The position numbers and the translations under genes were made by a program. Below are positions 34,431 through 49,730 of a stretch of 64,000 nt of DNA, one piece after another. The notes below the pieces were generated by a model that made no database searches, was not told the origin of the DNA, and saw nothing but the letters and a program-made list of their open reading frames with translations. Source of the stretch: Sipunculus nudus (Eukaryota; Annelida; Sipuncula; Golfingiida; Sipunculidae); contig CM049306.1 in the NCBI GenBank assembly GCA_026874595.1, positions 66,408,019 through 66,472,018 of the forward strand, in the 5' to 3' direction. The first letter of the stretch is position 1, and each line of letters starts with the position of its first letter.

Positions 34431-37400
34431 AGAGGTCAAAATTTTCGCATCTTGTAGCCCTTGGTGAGTTCTCGGCGATCCAACCAAAAATCTTGCAAAA
34501 TCTCGCACCGTTTCTCGTCGAATGAGATTTCGCGATTTCACGGTGACATGCCCTATAGGCCACAGATATGCAGGCATCCTTTTGAAACTGATACATGTTA
34601 CGTCATACACTAATATCTCGAAAGCAATTGTTCAGTTTTTGGAAAATTACCGCTAGGGGGCGCTGCACTGCAACCCCGTACCTACTATCATTGTTTAACC
34701 ATATCTCCAAAACTACACATTTTAGGTACATAAACTGTACACCATATGAATTGGCCTTTCATGGCCTTTCTGCCCATGGCCCCTTTTGTTTAATCATACA
34801 CCGTCCCCACAAGTTTTAGCAACTTTGTAAAAAATTAAAACCCACATGCACATATACATATGCCATCACGCATGCATGCACGCGTTTTAGTATGAAAGAC
34901 AGACACGCTTTCCCGTGACTGCAAAAATTATAGCGTTCGCCGTATAAAATAAGTAACCACAGGCACTCTTTGCGGGCCGGTTTGCCATTTCTGTCGCGTT
35001 ATAGTTTATTGCTTGCCGGAATCAGAGATTTCGACAAGTATGTTGATCAGTTCCGTTTGTTTGTTTGTCTGTATGTCCCCGCTCTACAGGCCACAATTTT
35101 GCACCAATCGTCCTGAAACTTATAGGTAGAGTGTATAATCGGTTCTTCTCGGAGCCTATTGTTTTTGCTCATGATCGGTCAAGGGTCAAGGTCAGGGTCA
35201 CCAAAAAGCTCAAAAACGGTTTTTTCTTCATACCTTCGTCAAAAATAGCCGTAGGCACCTAATCTGTAGCCCGTTTTATTTGCCACTGCATGGCCACTTC
35301 CAACACTGCAAAATTGCCTCATTTCGATGTTACCATGGTTACGCAATTTTGGGGAGAAATCATGGAATTTCGTGATATTTTTCAAATTTGCAGCAATTTT
35401 ACTGATTCTGAGATATTTTATGTAACATAAGAATATCTCGAAACGGGTTTTTCAGATTTTGGAAATGGCCGCCAGGGGGCGTTGCAGATGAAAAAACATG
35501 AAAATTTGTTTTGGTGCTATACCTCCAGAACTATTAAACATTGGGCCATTTCCATCACAGCACCTTGAACTAGGGTCCATGGGCTTATTTTTGCGCATAG
35601 GCGCCAAAGTGCGCTATTGCCAGATTTCTCTATTTTTGGGGTAAAACCTTTGAATTTTGAAAATATGCAGTTTTCAGCTTCTAACTCTGTCAGTTTTTAT
35701 GCTAGAGAGGTCAAAATTTTCGCATCTTGTAGCCCTTGGTGAGTTCTCGGCGATCCAACCAAAAATCTTGCAAAATCTCGCACCGTTTCTCGTCGAATGA
35801 GATTTCGCGATTTCACGGTGACATGCCCTATAGGCCACAGATATGCAGGCATCCTTTTGAAACTGATACATGTTACGTCATACACTAATATCTCGAAAGC
35901 AATTGTTCAGTTTTTGGAAAATTACCGCTAGGGGGCGCTGCACTGCAACCCCGTACCTACTATCATTGTTTAACCATATCTCCAAAACTACACATTTTAG
36001 GTACATAAACTGTACACCATATGAATTGGCCTTTCATGGCCTTTCTGCCCATGGCCCCTTTTGTTTAATCATACACCGTCCCCACAAGTTTTAGCAACTT
36101 TGTAAAAAATTAAAACCCACATGCACATATACATATGCCATCACGCATGCATGCACGCGTTTTAGTATGAAAGACAGACACGCTTTCCCGTGACTGCAAA
36201 AATTATAGCGTTCGCCGTATAAAATAAGTAACCACAGGCACTCTTTGCGGGCCGGTTTGCCATTTCTGTCGCGTTATAGTTTATTGCTTGCCGGAATCAG
36301 AGATTTCGACAAGTATGTTGATCAGTTCCGTTTGTTTGTTTGTCTGTATGTCCCCGCTCTACAGGCCACAATTTTGCACCAATCGTCCTGAAACTTATAG
36401 GTAGAGTGTATAATCGGTTCTTCTCGGAGCCTATTGTTTTTGCTCATGATCGGTCAAGGGTCAAGGTCAGGGTCACCAAAAAGCTCAAAAACGGTTTTTT
36501 CTTCATACCTTCGTCAAAAATAGCCGTAGGCACCTAATCTGTAGCCCGTTTTATTTGCCACTGCATGGCCACTTCCAACACTGCAAAATTGCCTCATTTC
36601 GATGTTACCATGGTTACGCAATTTTGGGGAGAAATCATGGAATTTCGTGATATTTTTCAAATTTGCAGCAATTTTACTGATTCTGAGATATTTTATGTAA
36701 CATAAGAATATCTCGAAACGGGTTTTTCAGATTTTGGAAATGGCCGCCAGGGGGCGTTGCAGATGAAAAAACATGAAAATTTGTTTTGGTGCTATACCTC
36801 CAGAACTATTAAACATTGGGCCATTTCCATCACAGCACCTTGAACTAGGGTCCATGGGCTTATTTTTGCGCATAGGCGCCAAAGTGCGCTATTGCCAGAT
36901 TTCTCTATTTTTGGGGTAAAACCTTTGAATTTTGAAAATATGCAGTTTTCAGCTTCTAACTCTGTCAGTTTTTATGCTAGAGAGGTCAAAATTTTCGCAT
37001 CTTGTAGCCCTTGGTGAGTTCTCGGCGATCCAACCAAAAATCTTGCAAAATCTCGCACCGTTTCTCGTCGAATGAGATTTCGCGATTTCACGGTGACATG
37101 CCCTATAGGCCACAGATATGCAGGCATCCTTTTGAAACTGATACATGTTACGTCATACACTAATATCTCGAAAGCAATTGTTCAGTTTTTGGAAAATTAC
37201 CGCTAGGGGGCGCTGCACTGCAACCCCGTACCTACTATCATTGTTTAACCATATCTCCAAAACTACACATTTTAGGTACATAAACTGTACACCATATGAA
37301 TTGGCCTTTCATGGCCTTTCTGCCCATGGCCCCTTTTGTTTAATCATACACCGTCCCCACAAGTTTTAGCAACTTTGTAAAAAATTAAAACCCACATGCA

Positions 37401-40400
37401 CATATACATATGCCATCACGCATGCATGCACGCGTTTTAGTATGAAAGACAGACACGCTTTCCCGTGACTGCAAAAATTATAGCGTTCGCCGTATAAAAT
37501 AAGTAACCACAGGCACTCTTTGCGGGCCGGTTTGCCATTTCTGTCGCGTTATAGTTTATTGCTTGCCGGAATCAGAGATTTCGACAAGTATGTTGATCAG
37601 TTCCGTTTGTTTGTTTGTCTGTATGTCCCCGCTCTACAGGCCACAATTTTGCACCAATCGTCCTGAAACTTATAGGTAGAGTGTATAATCGGTTCTTCTC
37701 GGAGCCTATTGTTTTTGCTCATGATCGGTCAAGGGTCAAGGTCAGGGTCACCAAAAAGCTCAAAAACGGTTTTTTCTTCATACCTTCGTCAAAAATAGCC
37801 GTAGGCACCTAATCTGTAGCCCGTTTTATTTGCCACTGCATGGCCACTTCCAACACTGCAAAATTGCCTCATTTCGATGTTACCATGGTTACGCAATTTT
37901 GGGGAGAAATCATGGAATTTCGTGATATTTTTCAAATTTGCAGCAATTTTACTGATTCTGAGATATTTTATGTAACATAAGAATATCTCGAAACGGGTTT
38001 TTCAGATTTTGGAAATGGCCGCCAGGGGGCGTTGCAGATGAAAAAACATGAAAATTTGTTTTGGTGCTATACCTCCAGAACTATTAAACATTGGGCCATT
38101 TCCATCACAGCACCTTGAACTAGGGTCCATGGGCTTATTTTTGCGCATAGGCGCCAAAGTGCGCTATTGCCAGATTTCTCTATTTTTGGGGTAAAACCTT
38201 TGAATTTTGAAAATATGCAGTTTTCAGCTTCTAACTCTGTCAGTTTTTATGCTAGAGAGGTCAAAATTTTCGCATCTTGTAGCCCTTGGTGAGTTCTCGG
38301 CGATCCAACCAAAAATCTTGCAAAATCTCGCACCGTTTCTCGTCGAATGAGATTTCGCGATTTCACGGTGACATGCCCTATAGGCCACAGATATGCAGGC
38401 ATCCTTTTGAAACTGATACATGTTACGTCATACACTAATATCTCGAAAGCAATTGTTCAGTTTTTGGAAAATTACCGCTAGGGGGCGCTGCACTGCAACC
38501 CCGTACCTACTATCATTGTTTAACCATATCTCCAAAACTACACATTTTAGGTACATAAACTGTACACCATATGAATTGGCCTTTCATGGCCTTTCTGCCC
38601 ATGGCCCCTTTTGTTTAATCATACACCGTCCCCACAAGTTTTAGCAACTTTGTAAAAAATTAAAACCCACATGCACATATACATATGCCATCACGCATGC
38701 ATGCACGCGTTTTAGTATGAAAGACAGACACGCTTTCCCGTGACTGCAAAAATTATAGCGTTCGCCGTATAAAATAAGTAACCACAGGCACTCTTTGCGG
38801 GCCGGTTTGCCATTTCTGTCGCGTTATAGTTTATTGCTTGCCGGAATCAGAGATTTCGACAAGTATGTTGATCAGTTCCGTTTGTTTGTTTGTCTGTATG
38901 TCCCCGCTCTACAGGCCACAATTTTGCACCAATCGTCCTGAAACTTATAGGTAGAGTGTATAATCGGTTCTTCTCGGAGCCTATTGTTTTTGCTCATGAT
39001 CGGTCAAGGGTCAAGGTCAGGGTCACCAAAAAGCTCAAAAACGGTTTTTTCTTCATACCTTCGTCAAAAATAGCCGTAGGCACCTAATCTGTAGCCCGTT
39101 TTATTTGCCACTGCATGGCCACTTCCAACACTGCAAAATTGCCTCATTTCGATGTTACCATGGTTACGCAATTTTGGGGAGAAATCATGGAATTTCGTGA
39201 TATTTTTCAAATTTGCAGCAATTTTACTGATTCTGAGATATTTTATGTAACATAAGAATATCTCGAAACGGGTTTTTCAGATTTTGGAAATGGCCGCCAG
39301 GGGGCGTTGCAGATGAAAAAACATGAAAATTTGTTTTGGTGCTATACCTCCAGAACTATTAAACATTGGGCCATTTCCATCACAGCACCTTGAACTAGGG
39401 TCCATGGGCTTATTTTTGCGCATAGGCGCCAAAGTGCGCTATTGCCAGATTTCTCTATTTTTGGGGTAAAACCTTTGAATTTTGAAAATATGCAGTTTTC
39501 AGCTTCTAACTCTGTCAGTTTTTATGCTAGAGAGGTCAAAATTTTCGCATCTTGTAGCCCTTGGTGAGTTCTCGGCGATCCAACCAAAAATCTTGCAAAA
39601 TCTCGCACCGTTTCTCGTCGAATGAGATTTCGCGATTTCACGGTGACATGCCCTATAGGCCACAGATATGCAGGCATCCTTTTGAAACTGATACATGTTA
39701 CGTCATACACTAATATCTCGAAAGCAATTGTTCAGTTTTTGGAAAATTACCGCTAGGGGGCGCTGCACTGCAACCCCGTACCTACTATCATTGTTTAACC
39801 ATATCTCCAAAACTACACATTTTAGGTACATAAACTGTACACCATATGAATTGGCCTTTCATGGCCTTTCTGCCCATGGCCCCTTTTGTTTAATCATACA
39901 CCGTCCCCACAAGTTTTAGCAACTTTGTAAAAAATTAAAACCCACATGCACATATACATATGCCATCACGCATGCATGCACGCGTTTTAGTATGAAAGAC
40001 AGACACGCTTTCCCGTGACTGCAAAAATTATAGCGTTCGCCGTATAAAATAAGTAACCACAGGCACTCTTTGCGGGCCGGTTTGCCATTTCTGTCGCGTT
40101 ATAGTTTATTGCTTGCCGGAATCAGAGATTTCGACAAGTATGTTGATCAGTTCCGTTTGTTTGTTTGTCTGTATGTCCCCGCTCTACAGGCCACAATTTT
40201 GCACCAATCGTCCTGAAACTTATAGGTAGAGTGTATAATCGGTTCTTCTCGGAGCCTATTGTTTTTGCTCATGATCGGTCAAGGGTCAAGGTCAGGGTCA
40301 CCAAAAAGCTCAAAAACGGTTTTTTCTTCATACCTTCGTCAAAAATAGCCGTAGGCACCTAATCTGTAGCCCGTTTTATTTGCCACTGCATGGCCACTTC

Positions 40401-43355
40401 CAACACTGCAAAATTGCCTCATTTCGATGTTACCATGGTTACGCAATTTTGGGGAGAAATCATGGAATTTCGTGATATTTTTCAAATTTGCAGCAATTTT
40501 ACTGATTCTGAGATATTTTATGTAACATAAGAATATCTCGAAACGGGTTTTTCAGATTTTGGAAATGGCCGCCAGGGGGCGTTGCAGATGAAAAAACATG
40601 AAAATTTGTTTTGGTGCTATACCTCCAGAACTATTAAACATTGGGCCATTTCCATCACAGCACCTTGAACTAGGGTCCATGGGCTTATTTTTGCGCATAG
40701 GCGCCAAAGTGCGCTATTGCCAGATTTCTCTATTTTTGGGGTAAAACCTTTGAATTTTGAAAATATGCAGTTTTCAGCTTCTAACTCTGTCAGTTTTTAT
40801 GCTAGAGAGGTCAAAATTTTCGCATCTTGTAGCCCTTGGTGAGTTCTCGGCGATCCAACCAAAAATCTTGCAAAATCTCGCACCGTTTCTCGTCGAATGA
40901 GATTTCGCGATTTCACGGTGACATGCCCTATAGGCCACAGATATGCAGGCATCCTTTTGAAACTGATACATGTTACGTCATACACTAATATCTCGAAAGC
41001 AATTGTTCAGTTTTTGGAAAATTACCGCTAGGGGGCGCTGCACTGCAACCCCGTACCTACTATCATTGTTTAACCATATCTCCAAAACTACACATTTTAG
41101 GTACATAAACTGTACACCATATGAATTGGCCTTTCATGGCCTTTCTGCCCATGGCCCCTTTTGTTTAATCATACACCGTCCCCACAAGTTTTAGCAACTT
41201 TGTAAAAAATTAAAACCCACATGCACATATACATATGCCATCACGCATGCATGCACGCGTTTTAGTATGAAAGACAGACACGCTTTCCCGTGACTGCAAA
41301 AATTATAGCGTTCGCCGTATAAAATAAGTAACCACAGGCACTCTTTGCGGGCCGGTTTGCCATTTCTGTCGCGTTATAGTTTATTGCTTGCCGGAATCAG
41401 AGATTTCGACAAGTATGTTGATCAGTTCCGTTTGTTTGTTTGTCTGTATGTCCCCGCTCTACAGGCCACAATTTTGCACCAATCGTCCTGAAACTTATAG
41501 GTAGAGTGTATAATCGGTTCTTCTCGGAGCCTATTGTTTTTGCTCATGATCGGTCAAGGGTCAAGGTCAGGGTCACCAAAAAGCTCAAAAACGGTTTTTT
41601 CTTCATACCTTCGTCAAAAATAGCCGTAGGCACCTAATCTGTAGCCCGTTTTATTTGCCACTGCATGGCCACTTCCAACACTGCAAAATTGCCTCATTTC
41701 GATGTTACCATGGTTACGCAATTTTGGGGAGAAATCATGGAATTTCGTGATATTTTTCAAATTTGCAGCAATTTTACTGATTCTGAGATATTTTATGTAA
41801 CATAAGAATATCTCGAAACGGGTTTTTCAGATTTTGGAAATGGCCGCCAGGGGGCGTTGCAGATGAAAAAACATGAAAATTTGTTTTGGTGCTATACCTC
41901 CAGAACTATTAAACATTGGGCCATTTCCATCACAGCACCTTGAACTAGGGTCCATGGGCTTATTTTTGCGCATAGGCGCCAAAGTGCGCTATTGCCAGAT
42001 TTCTCTATTTTTGGGGTAAAACCTTTGAATTTTGAAAATATGCAGTTTTCAGCTTCTAACTCTGTCAGTTTTTATGCTAGAGAGGTCAAAATTTTCGCAT
42101 CTTGTAGCCCTTGGTGAGTTCTCGGCGATCCAACCAAAAATCTTGCAAAATCTCGCACCGTTTCTCGTCGAATGAGATTTCGCGATTTCACGGTGACATG
42201 CCCTATAGGCCACAGATATGCAGGCATCCTTTTGAAACTGATACATGTTACGTCATACACTAATATCTCGAAAGCAATTGTTCAGTTTTTGGAAAATTAC
42301 CGCTAGGGGGCGCTGCACTGCAACCCCGTACCTACTATCATTGTTTAACCATATCTCCAAAACTACACATTTTAGGTACATAAACTGTACACCATATGAA
42401 TTGGCCTTTCATGGCCTTTCTGCCCATGGCCCCTTTTGTTTAATCATACACCGTCCCCACAAGTTTTAGCAACTTTGTAAAAAATTAAAACCCACATGCA
42501 CATATACATATGCCATCACGCATGCATGCACGCGTTTTAGTATGAAAGACAGACACGCTTTCCCGTGACTGCAAAAATTATAGCGTTCGCCGTATAAAAT
42601 AAGTAACCACAGGCACTCTTTGCGGGCCGGTTTGCCATTTCTGTCGCGTTATAGTTTATTGCTTGCCGGAATCAGAGATTTCGACAAGTATGTTGATCAG
42701 TTCCGTTTGTTTGTTTGTCTGTATGTCCCCGCTCTACAGGCCACAATTTTGCACCAATCGTCCTGAAACTTATAGGTAGAGTGTATAATCGGTTCTTCTC
42801 GGAGCCTATTGTTTTTGCTCATGATCGGTCAAGGGTCAAGGTCAGGGTCACCAAAAAGCTCAAAAACGGTTTTTTCTTCATACCTTCGTCAAAAATAGCC
42901 GTAGGCACCTAATCTGTAGCCCGTTTTATTTGCCACTGCATGGCCACTTCCAACACTGCAAAATTGCCTCATTTCGATGTTACCATGGTTACGCAATTTT
43001 GGGGAGAAATCATGGAATTTCGTGATATTTTTCAAATTTGCAGCAATTTTACTGATTCTGAGATATTTTATGTAACATAAGAATATCTCGAAACGGGTTT
43101 TTCAGATTTTGGAAATGGCCGCCAGGGGGCGTTGCAGATGAAAAAACATGAAAATTTGTTTTGGTGCTATACCTCCAGAACTATTAAACATTGGGCCATT
43201 TCCATCACAGCACCTTGAACTAGGGTCCATGGGCTTATTTTTGCGCATAGGCGCCAAAGTGCGCTATTGCCAGATTTCTCTATTTTTGGGGTAAAACCTT
43301 TGAATTTTGAAAATATGCAGTTTTCAGCTTCTAACTCTGTCAGTTTTTATGCTAG
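34431..43355 (+). repeat. Satellite copies 28-34, identical run
   Basis: Seven consecutive copies (starts 34431, 35706, 36981, 38256, 39531, 40806, 42081). All have C890 and I see no difference among them. This is the most homogeneous stretch. Confidence 0.93.
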
Positions 43356-44630
43356 AGAGGTCAAAATTTTCGCATCTTGTAGCCCTTGGTGAGTTCTCGG
43401 CGATCCAACCAAAAATCTTGCAAAATCTCGCACCGTTTCTCGTCGAATGAGATTTCGCGATTTCACGGTGACATGCCCTATAGGCCACAGATATGCAGGC
43501 ATCCTTTTGAAACTGATACATGTTACGTCATACACTAATATCTCGAAAGCAATTGTTCAGTTTTTGGAAAATTACCGCTAGGGGGCGCTGCACTGCAACC
43601 CCGTACCTACTATCATTGTTTAACCATATCTCCAAAACTACACATTTTAGGTACATAAACTGTACACCATATGAATTGGCCTTTCATGGCCTTTCTGCCC
43701 ATGGCCCCTTTTGTTTAATCATACACCGTCCCCACAAGTTTTAGCAACTTTGTAAAAGATTAAAACCCACATGCACATATACATATGCCATCACGCATGC
43801 ATGCACGCGTTTTAGTATGAAAGACAGACACGCTTTCCCGTGACTGCAAAAATTATAGCGTTCGCCGTATAAAATAAGTAACCACAGGCACTCTTTGCGG
43901 GCCGGTTTGCCATTTCTGTCGCGTTATAGTTTATTGCTTGCCGGAATCAGAGATTTCGACAAGTATGTTGATCAGTTCCGTTTGTTTGTTTGTCTGTATG
44001 TCCCCGCTCTACAGGCCACAATTTTGCACCAATCGTCCTGAAACTTATAGGTAGAGTGTATAATCGGTTCTTCTCGGAGCCTATTGTTTTTGCTCATGAT
44101 CGGTCAAGGGTCAAGGTCAGGGTCACCAAAAAGCTCAAAAACGGTTTTTTCTTCATACCTTCGTCAAAAATAGCCGTAGGCACCTAATCTGTAGCCCGTT
44201 TTATTTGCCACTGCATGGCCACTTCCAACACTGCAAAATTGCCTCATTTCGATGTTACCATGGTTACGCAATTTTGGGGAGAAATCATGGAATTTCGTGA
44301 TATTTTTCAAATTTGCAGCAATTTTACTGATTCTGAGATATTTTATGTAACATAAGAATATCTCGAAACGGGTTTTTCAGATTTTGGAAATGGCCGCCAG
44401 GGGGCGTTGCAGATGAAAAAACATGAAAATTTGTTTTGGTGCTATACCTCCAGAACTATTAAACATTGGGCCATTTCCATCACAGCACCTTGAACTAGGG
44501 TCCATGGGCTTATTTTTGCGCATAGGCGCCAAAGTGCGCTATTGCCAGATTTCTCTATTTTTGGGGTAAAACCTTTGAATTTTGAAAATATGCAGTTTTC
44601 AGCTTCTAACTCTGTCAGTTTTTATGCTAG
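43356..44630 (+). repeat. Satellite copy 35
   Basis: G403 (43758), C890. Ten units after the copy 25 marker. Confidence 0.97.
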
Positions 44631-45905
44631 AGAGGTCAAAATTTTCGCATCTTGTAGCCCTTGGTGAGTTCTCGGCGATCCAACCAAAAATCTTGCAAAA
44701 TCTCGCACCGTTTCTCGTCGAATGAGATTTCGCGATTTCACGGTGACATGCCCTATAGGCCACAGATATGCAGGCATCCTTTTGAAACTGATACATGTTA
44801 CGTCATACACTAATATCTCGAAAGCAATTGTTCAGTTTTTGGAAAATTACCGCTAGGGGGCGCTGCACTGCAACCCCGTACCTACTATCATTGTTTAACC
44901 ATATCTCCAAAACTACACATTTTAGGTACATAAACTGTACACCATATGAATTGGCCTTTCATGGCCTTTCTGCCCATGGCCCCTTTTGTTTAATCATACA
45001 CCGTCCCCACAAGTTTTAGCAACTTTGTAAAAAATTAAAACCCACATGCACATATACATATGCCATCACGCATGCATGCACGCGTTTTAGTATGAAAGAC
45101 AGACACGCTTTCCCGTGACTGCAAAAATTATAGCGTTCGCCGTATAAAATAAGTAACCACAGGCACTCTTTGCGGGCCGGTTTGCCATTTCTGTCGCGTT
45201 ATAGTTTATTGCTTGCCGGAATCAGAGATTTCGACAAGTATGTTGATCAGTTCCGTTTGTTTGTTTGTCTGTATGTCCCCGCTCTACAGGCCACAATTTT
45301 GCACCAATCGTCCTGAAACTTATAGGTAGAGTGTATAATCGGTTCTTCTCGGAGCCTATTGTTTTTGCTCATGATCGGTCAAGGGTCAAGGTCAGGGTCA
45401 CCAAAAAGCTCAAAAACGGTTTTTTCTTCATACCTTCGTCAAAAATAGCCGTAGGCACCTAATCTGTAGCCCGTTTTATTTGCCACTGCATGGCCACTTC
45501 CAACACTGCAAAATTGCCTCATTTCGATGTTACCATGGTTACGCAATTTTGGGGAGAAATCATGGAATTTCGTGATATTTTTCAAATTTGCAGCAATTTT
45601 ACTGATTCTGAGATATTTTATGTAACATAAGAATATCTCGAAACGGGTTTTTCAGATTTTGGAAATGGCCGCCAGGGGGCGTTGCAGATGAAAAAACATG
45701 AAAATTTGTTTTGGTGCTATACCTCCAGAACTATTAAACATTGGGCCATTTCCATCACAGCACCTTGAACTAGGGTCCATGGGCTTATTTTTGCGCATAG
45801 GCGCCAAAGTGCGCTATTGCCAGATTTCTCTATTTTTGGGGTAAAACCTTTGAATTTTGAAAATATGCAGTTTTCAGCTTCTAACTCTGTCAGTTTTTAT
45901 GCTAG
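44631..45905 (+). repeat. Satellite copy 36
   Basis: C890. Matches the domain III consensus. Confidence 0.96.
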
Positions 45906-47180
45906 AGAGGTCAAAATTTTCGCATCTTGTAGCCCTTGGTGAGTTCTCGGCGATCCAACCAAAAATCTTGCAAAATCTCGCACCGTTTCTCGTCGAATGA
46001 GATTTCGCGATTTCACGGTGACATGCCCTATAGGCCACAGATATGCAGGCATCCTTTTGAAACTGATACATGTTACGTCATACACTAATATCTCGAAAGC
46101 AATTGTTCAGTTTTTGGAAAATTACCGCTAGGGGGCGCTGCACTGCAACCCCGTACCTACTATCATTGTTTAACCATATCTCCAAAACTACACATTTTAG
46201 GTACATAAACTGTACACCATATGAATTGGCCTTTCATGGCCTTTCTGCCCATGGCCCCTTTTGTTTAATCATACACCGTCCCCACAAGTTTTAGCAACTT
46301 TGTAAAAAATTAAAACCCACATGCACATATACATATGCCATCACGCATGCATGCACGCGTTTTAGTATGAAAGACAGACACGCTTTCCCGTGACTGCAAA
46401 AATTATAGCGTTCGCCGTATAAAATAAGTAACCACAGGCACTCTTTGCGGGCCGGTTTGCCATTTCTGTCGCGTTATAGTTTATTGCTTGCCGGAATCAG
46501 AGATTTCGACAAGTATGTTGATCAGTTCCGTTTGTTTGTTTGTCTGTATGTCCCCGCTCTACAGGCCACAATTTTGCACCAATCGTCCTGAAACTTATAG
46601 GTAGAGTGTATAATCGGTTCTTCTCGGAGCCTATTGTTTTTGCTCATGATCGGTCAAGGGTCAAGGTCAGGGTCACCAAAAAGCTCAAAAACGGTTTTTT
46701 CTTCATACCTTCGTCAAAAATAGCCGTAGGCACCTAATCTGTAGCCCGTTTTATTTGCCACTGCATGGCCACTTCCAACACTGCAAAATTGCCTGATTTC
46801 GATGTTACCATGGTTACGCAATTTTGGGGAGAAATCATGGAATTTCGTGATATTTTTCAAATTTGCAGCAATTTTACTGATTCTGAGATATTTTATGTAA
46901 CATAAGAATATCTCGAAACGGGTTTTTCAGATTTTGGAAATGGCCGCCAGGGGGCGTTGCAGATGAAAAAACATGAAAATTTGTTTTGGTGCTATACCTC
47001 CAGAACTATTAAACATTGGGCCATTTCCATCACAGCACCTTGAACTAGGGTCCATGGGCTTATTTTTGCGCATAGGCGCCAAAGTGCGCTATTGCCAGAT
47101 TTCTCTATTTTTGGGGTAAAACCTTTGAATTTTGAAAATATGCAGTTTTCAGCTTCTAACTCTGTCAGTTTTTATGCTAG
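45906..47180 (+). repeat. Satellite copy 37
   Basis: G890 (46795), the first G at this site since copy 22. Confidence 0.96.
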
Positions 47181-49730
47181 AGAGGTCAAAATTTTCGCAT
47201 CTTGTAGCCCTTGGTGAGTTCTCGGCGATCCAACCAAAAATCTTGCAAAATCTCGCACCGTTTCTCGTCGAATGAGATTTCGCGATTTCACGGTGACATG
47301 CCCTATAGGCCACAGATATGCAGGCATCCTTTTGAAACTGATACATGTTACGTCATACACTAATATCTCGAAAGCAATTGTTCAGTTTTTGGAAAATTAC
47401 CGCTAGGGGGCGCTGCACTGCAACCCCGTACCTACTATCATTGTTTAACCATATCTCCAAAACTACACATTTTAGGTACATAAACTGTACACCATATGAA
47501 TTGGCCTTTCATGGCCTTTCTGCCCATGGCCCCTTTTGTTTAATCATACACCGTCCCCACAAGTTTTAGCAACTTTGTAAAAAATTAAAACCCACATGCA
47601 CATATACATATGCCATCACGCATGCATGCACGCGTTTTAGTATGAAAGACAGACACGCTTTCCCGTGACTGCAAAAATTATAGCGTTCGCCGTATAAAAT
47701 AAGTAACCACAGGCACTCTTTGCGGGCCGGTTTGCCATTTCTGTCGCGTTATAGTTTATTGCTTGCCGGAATCAGAGATTTCGACAAGTATGTTGATCAG
47801 TTCCGTTTGTTTGTTTGTCTGTATGTCCCCGCTCTACAGGCCACAATTTTGCACCAATCGTCCTGAAACTTATAGGTAGAGTGTATAATCGGTTCTTCTC
47901 GGAGCCTATTGTTTTTGCTCATGATCGGTCAAGGGTCAAGGTCAGGGTCACCAAAAAGCTCAAAAACGGTTTTTTCTTCATACCTTCGTCAAAAATAGCC
48001 GTAGGCACCTAATCTGTAGCCCGTTTTATTTGCCACTGCATGGCCACTTCCAACACTGCAAAATTGCCTCATTTCGATGTTACCATGGTTACGCAATTTT
48101 GGGGAGAAATCATGGAATTTCGTGATATTTTTCAAATTTGCAGCAATTTTACTGATTCTGAGATATTTTATGTAACATAAGAATATCTCGAAACGGGTTT
48201 TTCAGATTTTGGAAATGGCCGCCAGGGGGCGTTGCAGATGAAAAAACATGAAAATTTGTTTTGGTGCTATACCTCCAGAACTATTAAACATTGGGCCATT
48301 TCCATCACAGCACCTTGAACTAGGGTCCATGGGCTTATTTTTGCGCATAGGCGCCAAAGTGCGCTATTGCCAGATTTCTCTATTTTTGGGGTAAAACCTT
48401 TGAATTTTGAAAATATGCAGTTTTCAGCTTCTAACTCTGTCAGTTTTTATGCTAGAGAGGTCAAAATTTTCGCATCTTGTAGCCCTTGGTGAGTTCTCGG
48501 CGATCCAACCAAAAATCTTGCAAAATCTCGCACCGTTTCTCGTCGAATGAGATTTCGCGATTTCACGGTGACATGCCCTATAGGCCACAGATATGCAGGC
48601 ATCCTTTTGAAACTGATACATGTTACGTCATACACTAATATCTCGAAAGCAATTGTTCAGTTTTTGGAAAATTACCGCTAGGGGGCGCTGCACTGCAACC
48701 CCGTACCTACTATCATTGTTTAACCATATCTCCAAAACTACACATTTTAGGTACATAAACTGTACACCATATGAATTGGCCTTTCATGGCCTTTCTGCCC
48801 ATGGCCCCTTTTGTTTAATCATACACCGTCCCCACAAGTTTTAGCAACTTTGTAAAAAATTAAAACCCACATGCACATATACATATGCCATCACGCATGC
48901 ATGCACGCGTTTTAGTATGAAAGACAGACACGCTTTCCCGTGACTGCAAAAATTATAGCGTTCGCCGTATAAAATAAGTAACCACAGGCACTCTTTGCGG
49001 GCCGGTTTGCCATTTCTGTCGCGTTATAGTTTATTGCTTGCCGGAATCAGAGATTTCGACAAGTATGTTGATCAGTTCCGTTTGTTTGTTTGTCTGTATG
49101 TCCCCGCTCTACAGGCCACAATTTTGCACCAATCGTCCTGAAACTTATAGGTAGAGTGTATAATCGGTTCTTCTCGGAGCCTATTGTTTTTGCTCATGAT
49201 CGGTCAAGGGTCAAGGTCAGGGTCACCAAAAAGCTCAAAAACGGTTTTTTCTTCATACCTTCGTCAAAAATAGCCGTAGGCACCTAATCTGTAGCCCGTT
49301 TTATTTGCCACTGCATGGCCACTTCCAACACTGCAAAATTGCCTCATTTCGATGTTACCATGGTTACGCAATTTTGGGGAGAAATCATGGAATTTCGTGA
49401 TATTTTTCAAATTTGCAGCAATTTTACTGATTCTGAGATATTTTATGTAACATAAGAATATCTCGAAACGGGTTTTTCAGATTTTGGAAATGGCCGCCAG
49501 GGGGCGTTGCAGATGAAAAAACATGAAAATTTGTTTTGGTGCTATACCTCCAGAACTATTAAACATTGGGCCATTTCCATCACAGCACCTTGAACTAGGG
49601 TCCATGGGCTTATTTTTGCGCATAGGCGCCAAAGTGCGCTATTGCCAGATTTCTCTATTTTTGGGGTAAAACCTTTGAATTTTGAAAATATGCAGTTTTC
49701 AGCTTCTAACTCTGTCAGTTTTTATGCTAG
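47181..49730 (+). repeat. Satellite copies 38-39
   Basis: Two consensus copies with C890 (starts 47181 and 48456). Confidence 0.96.
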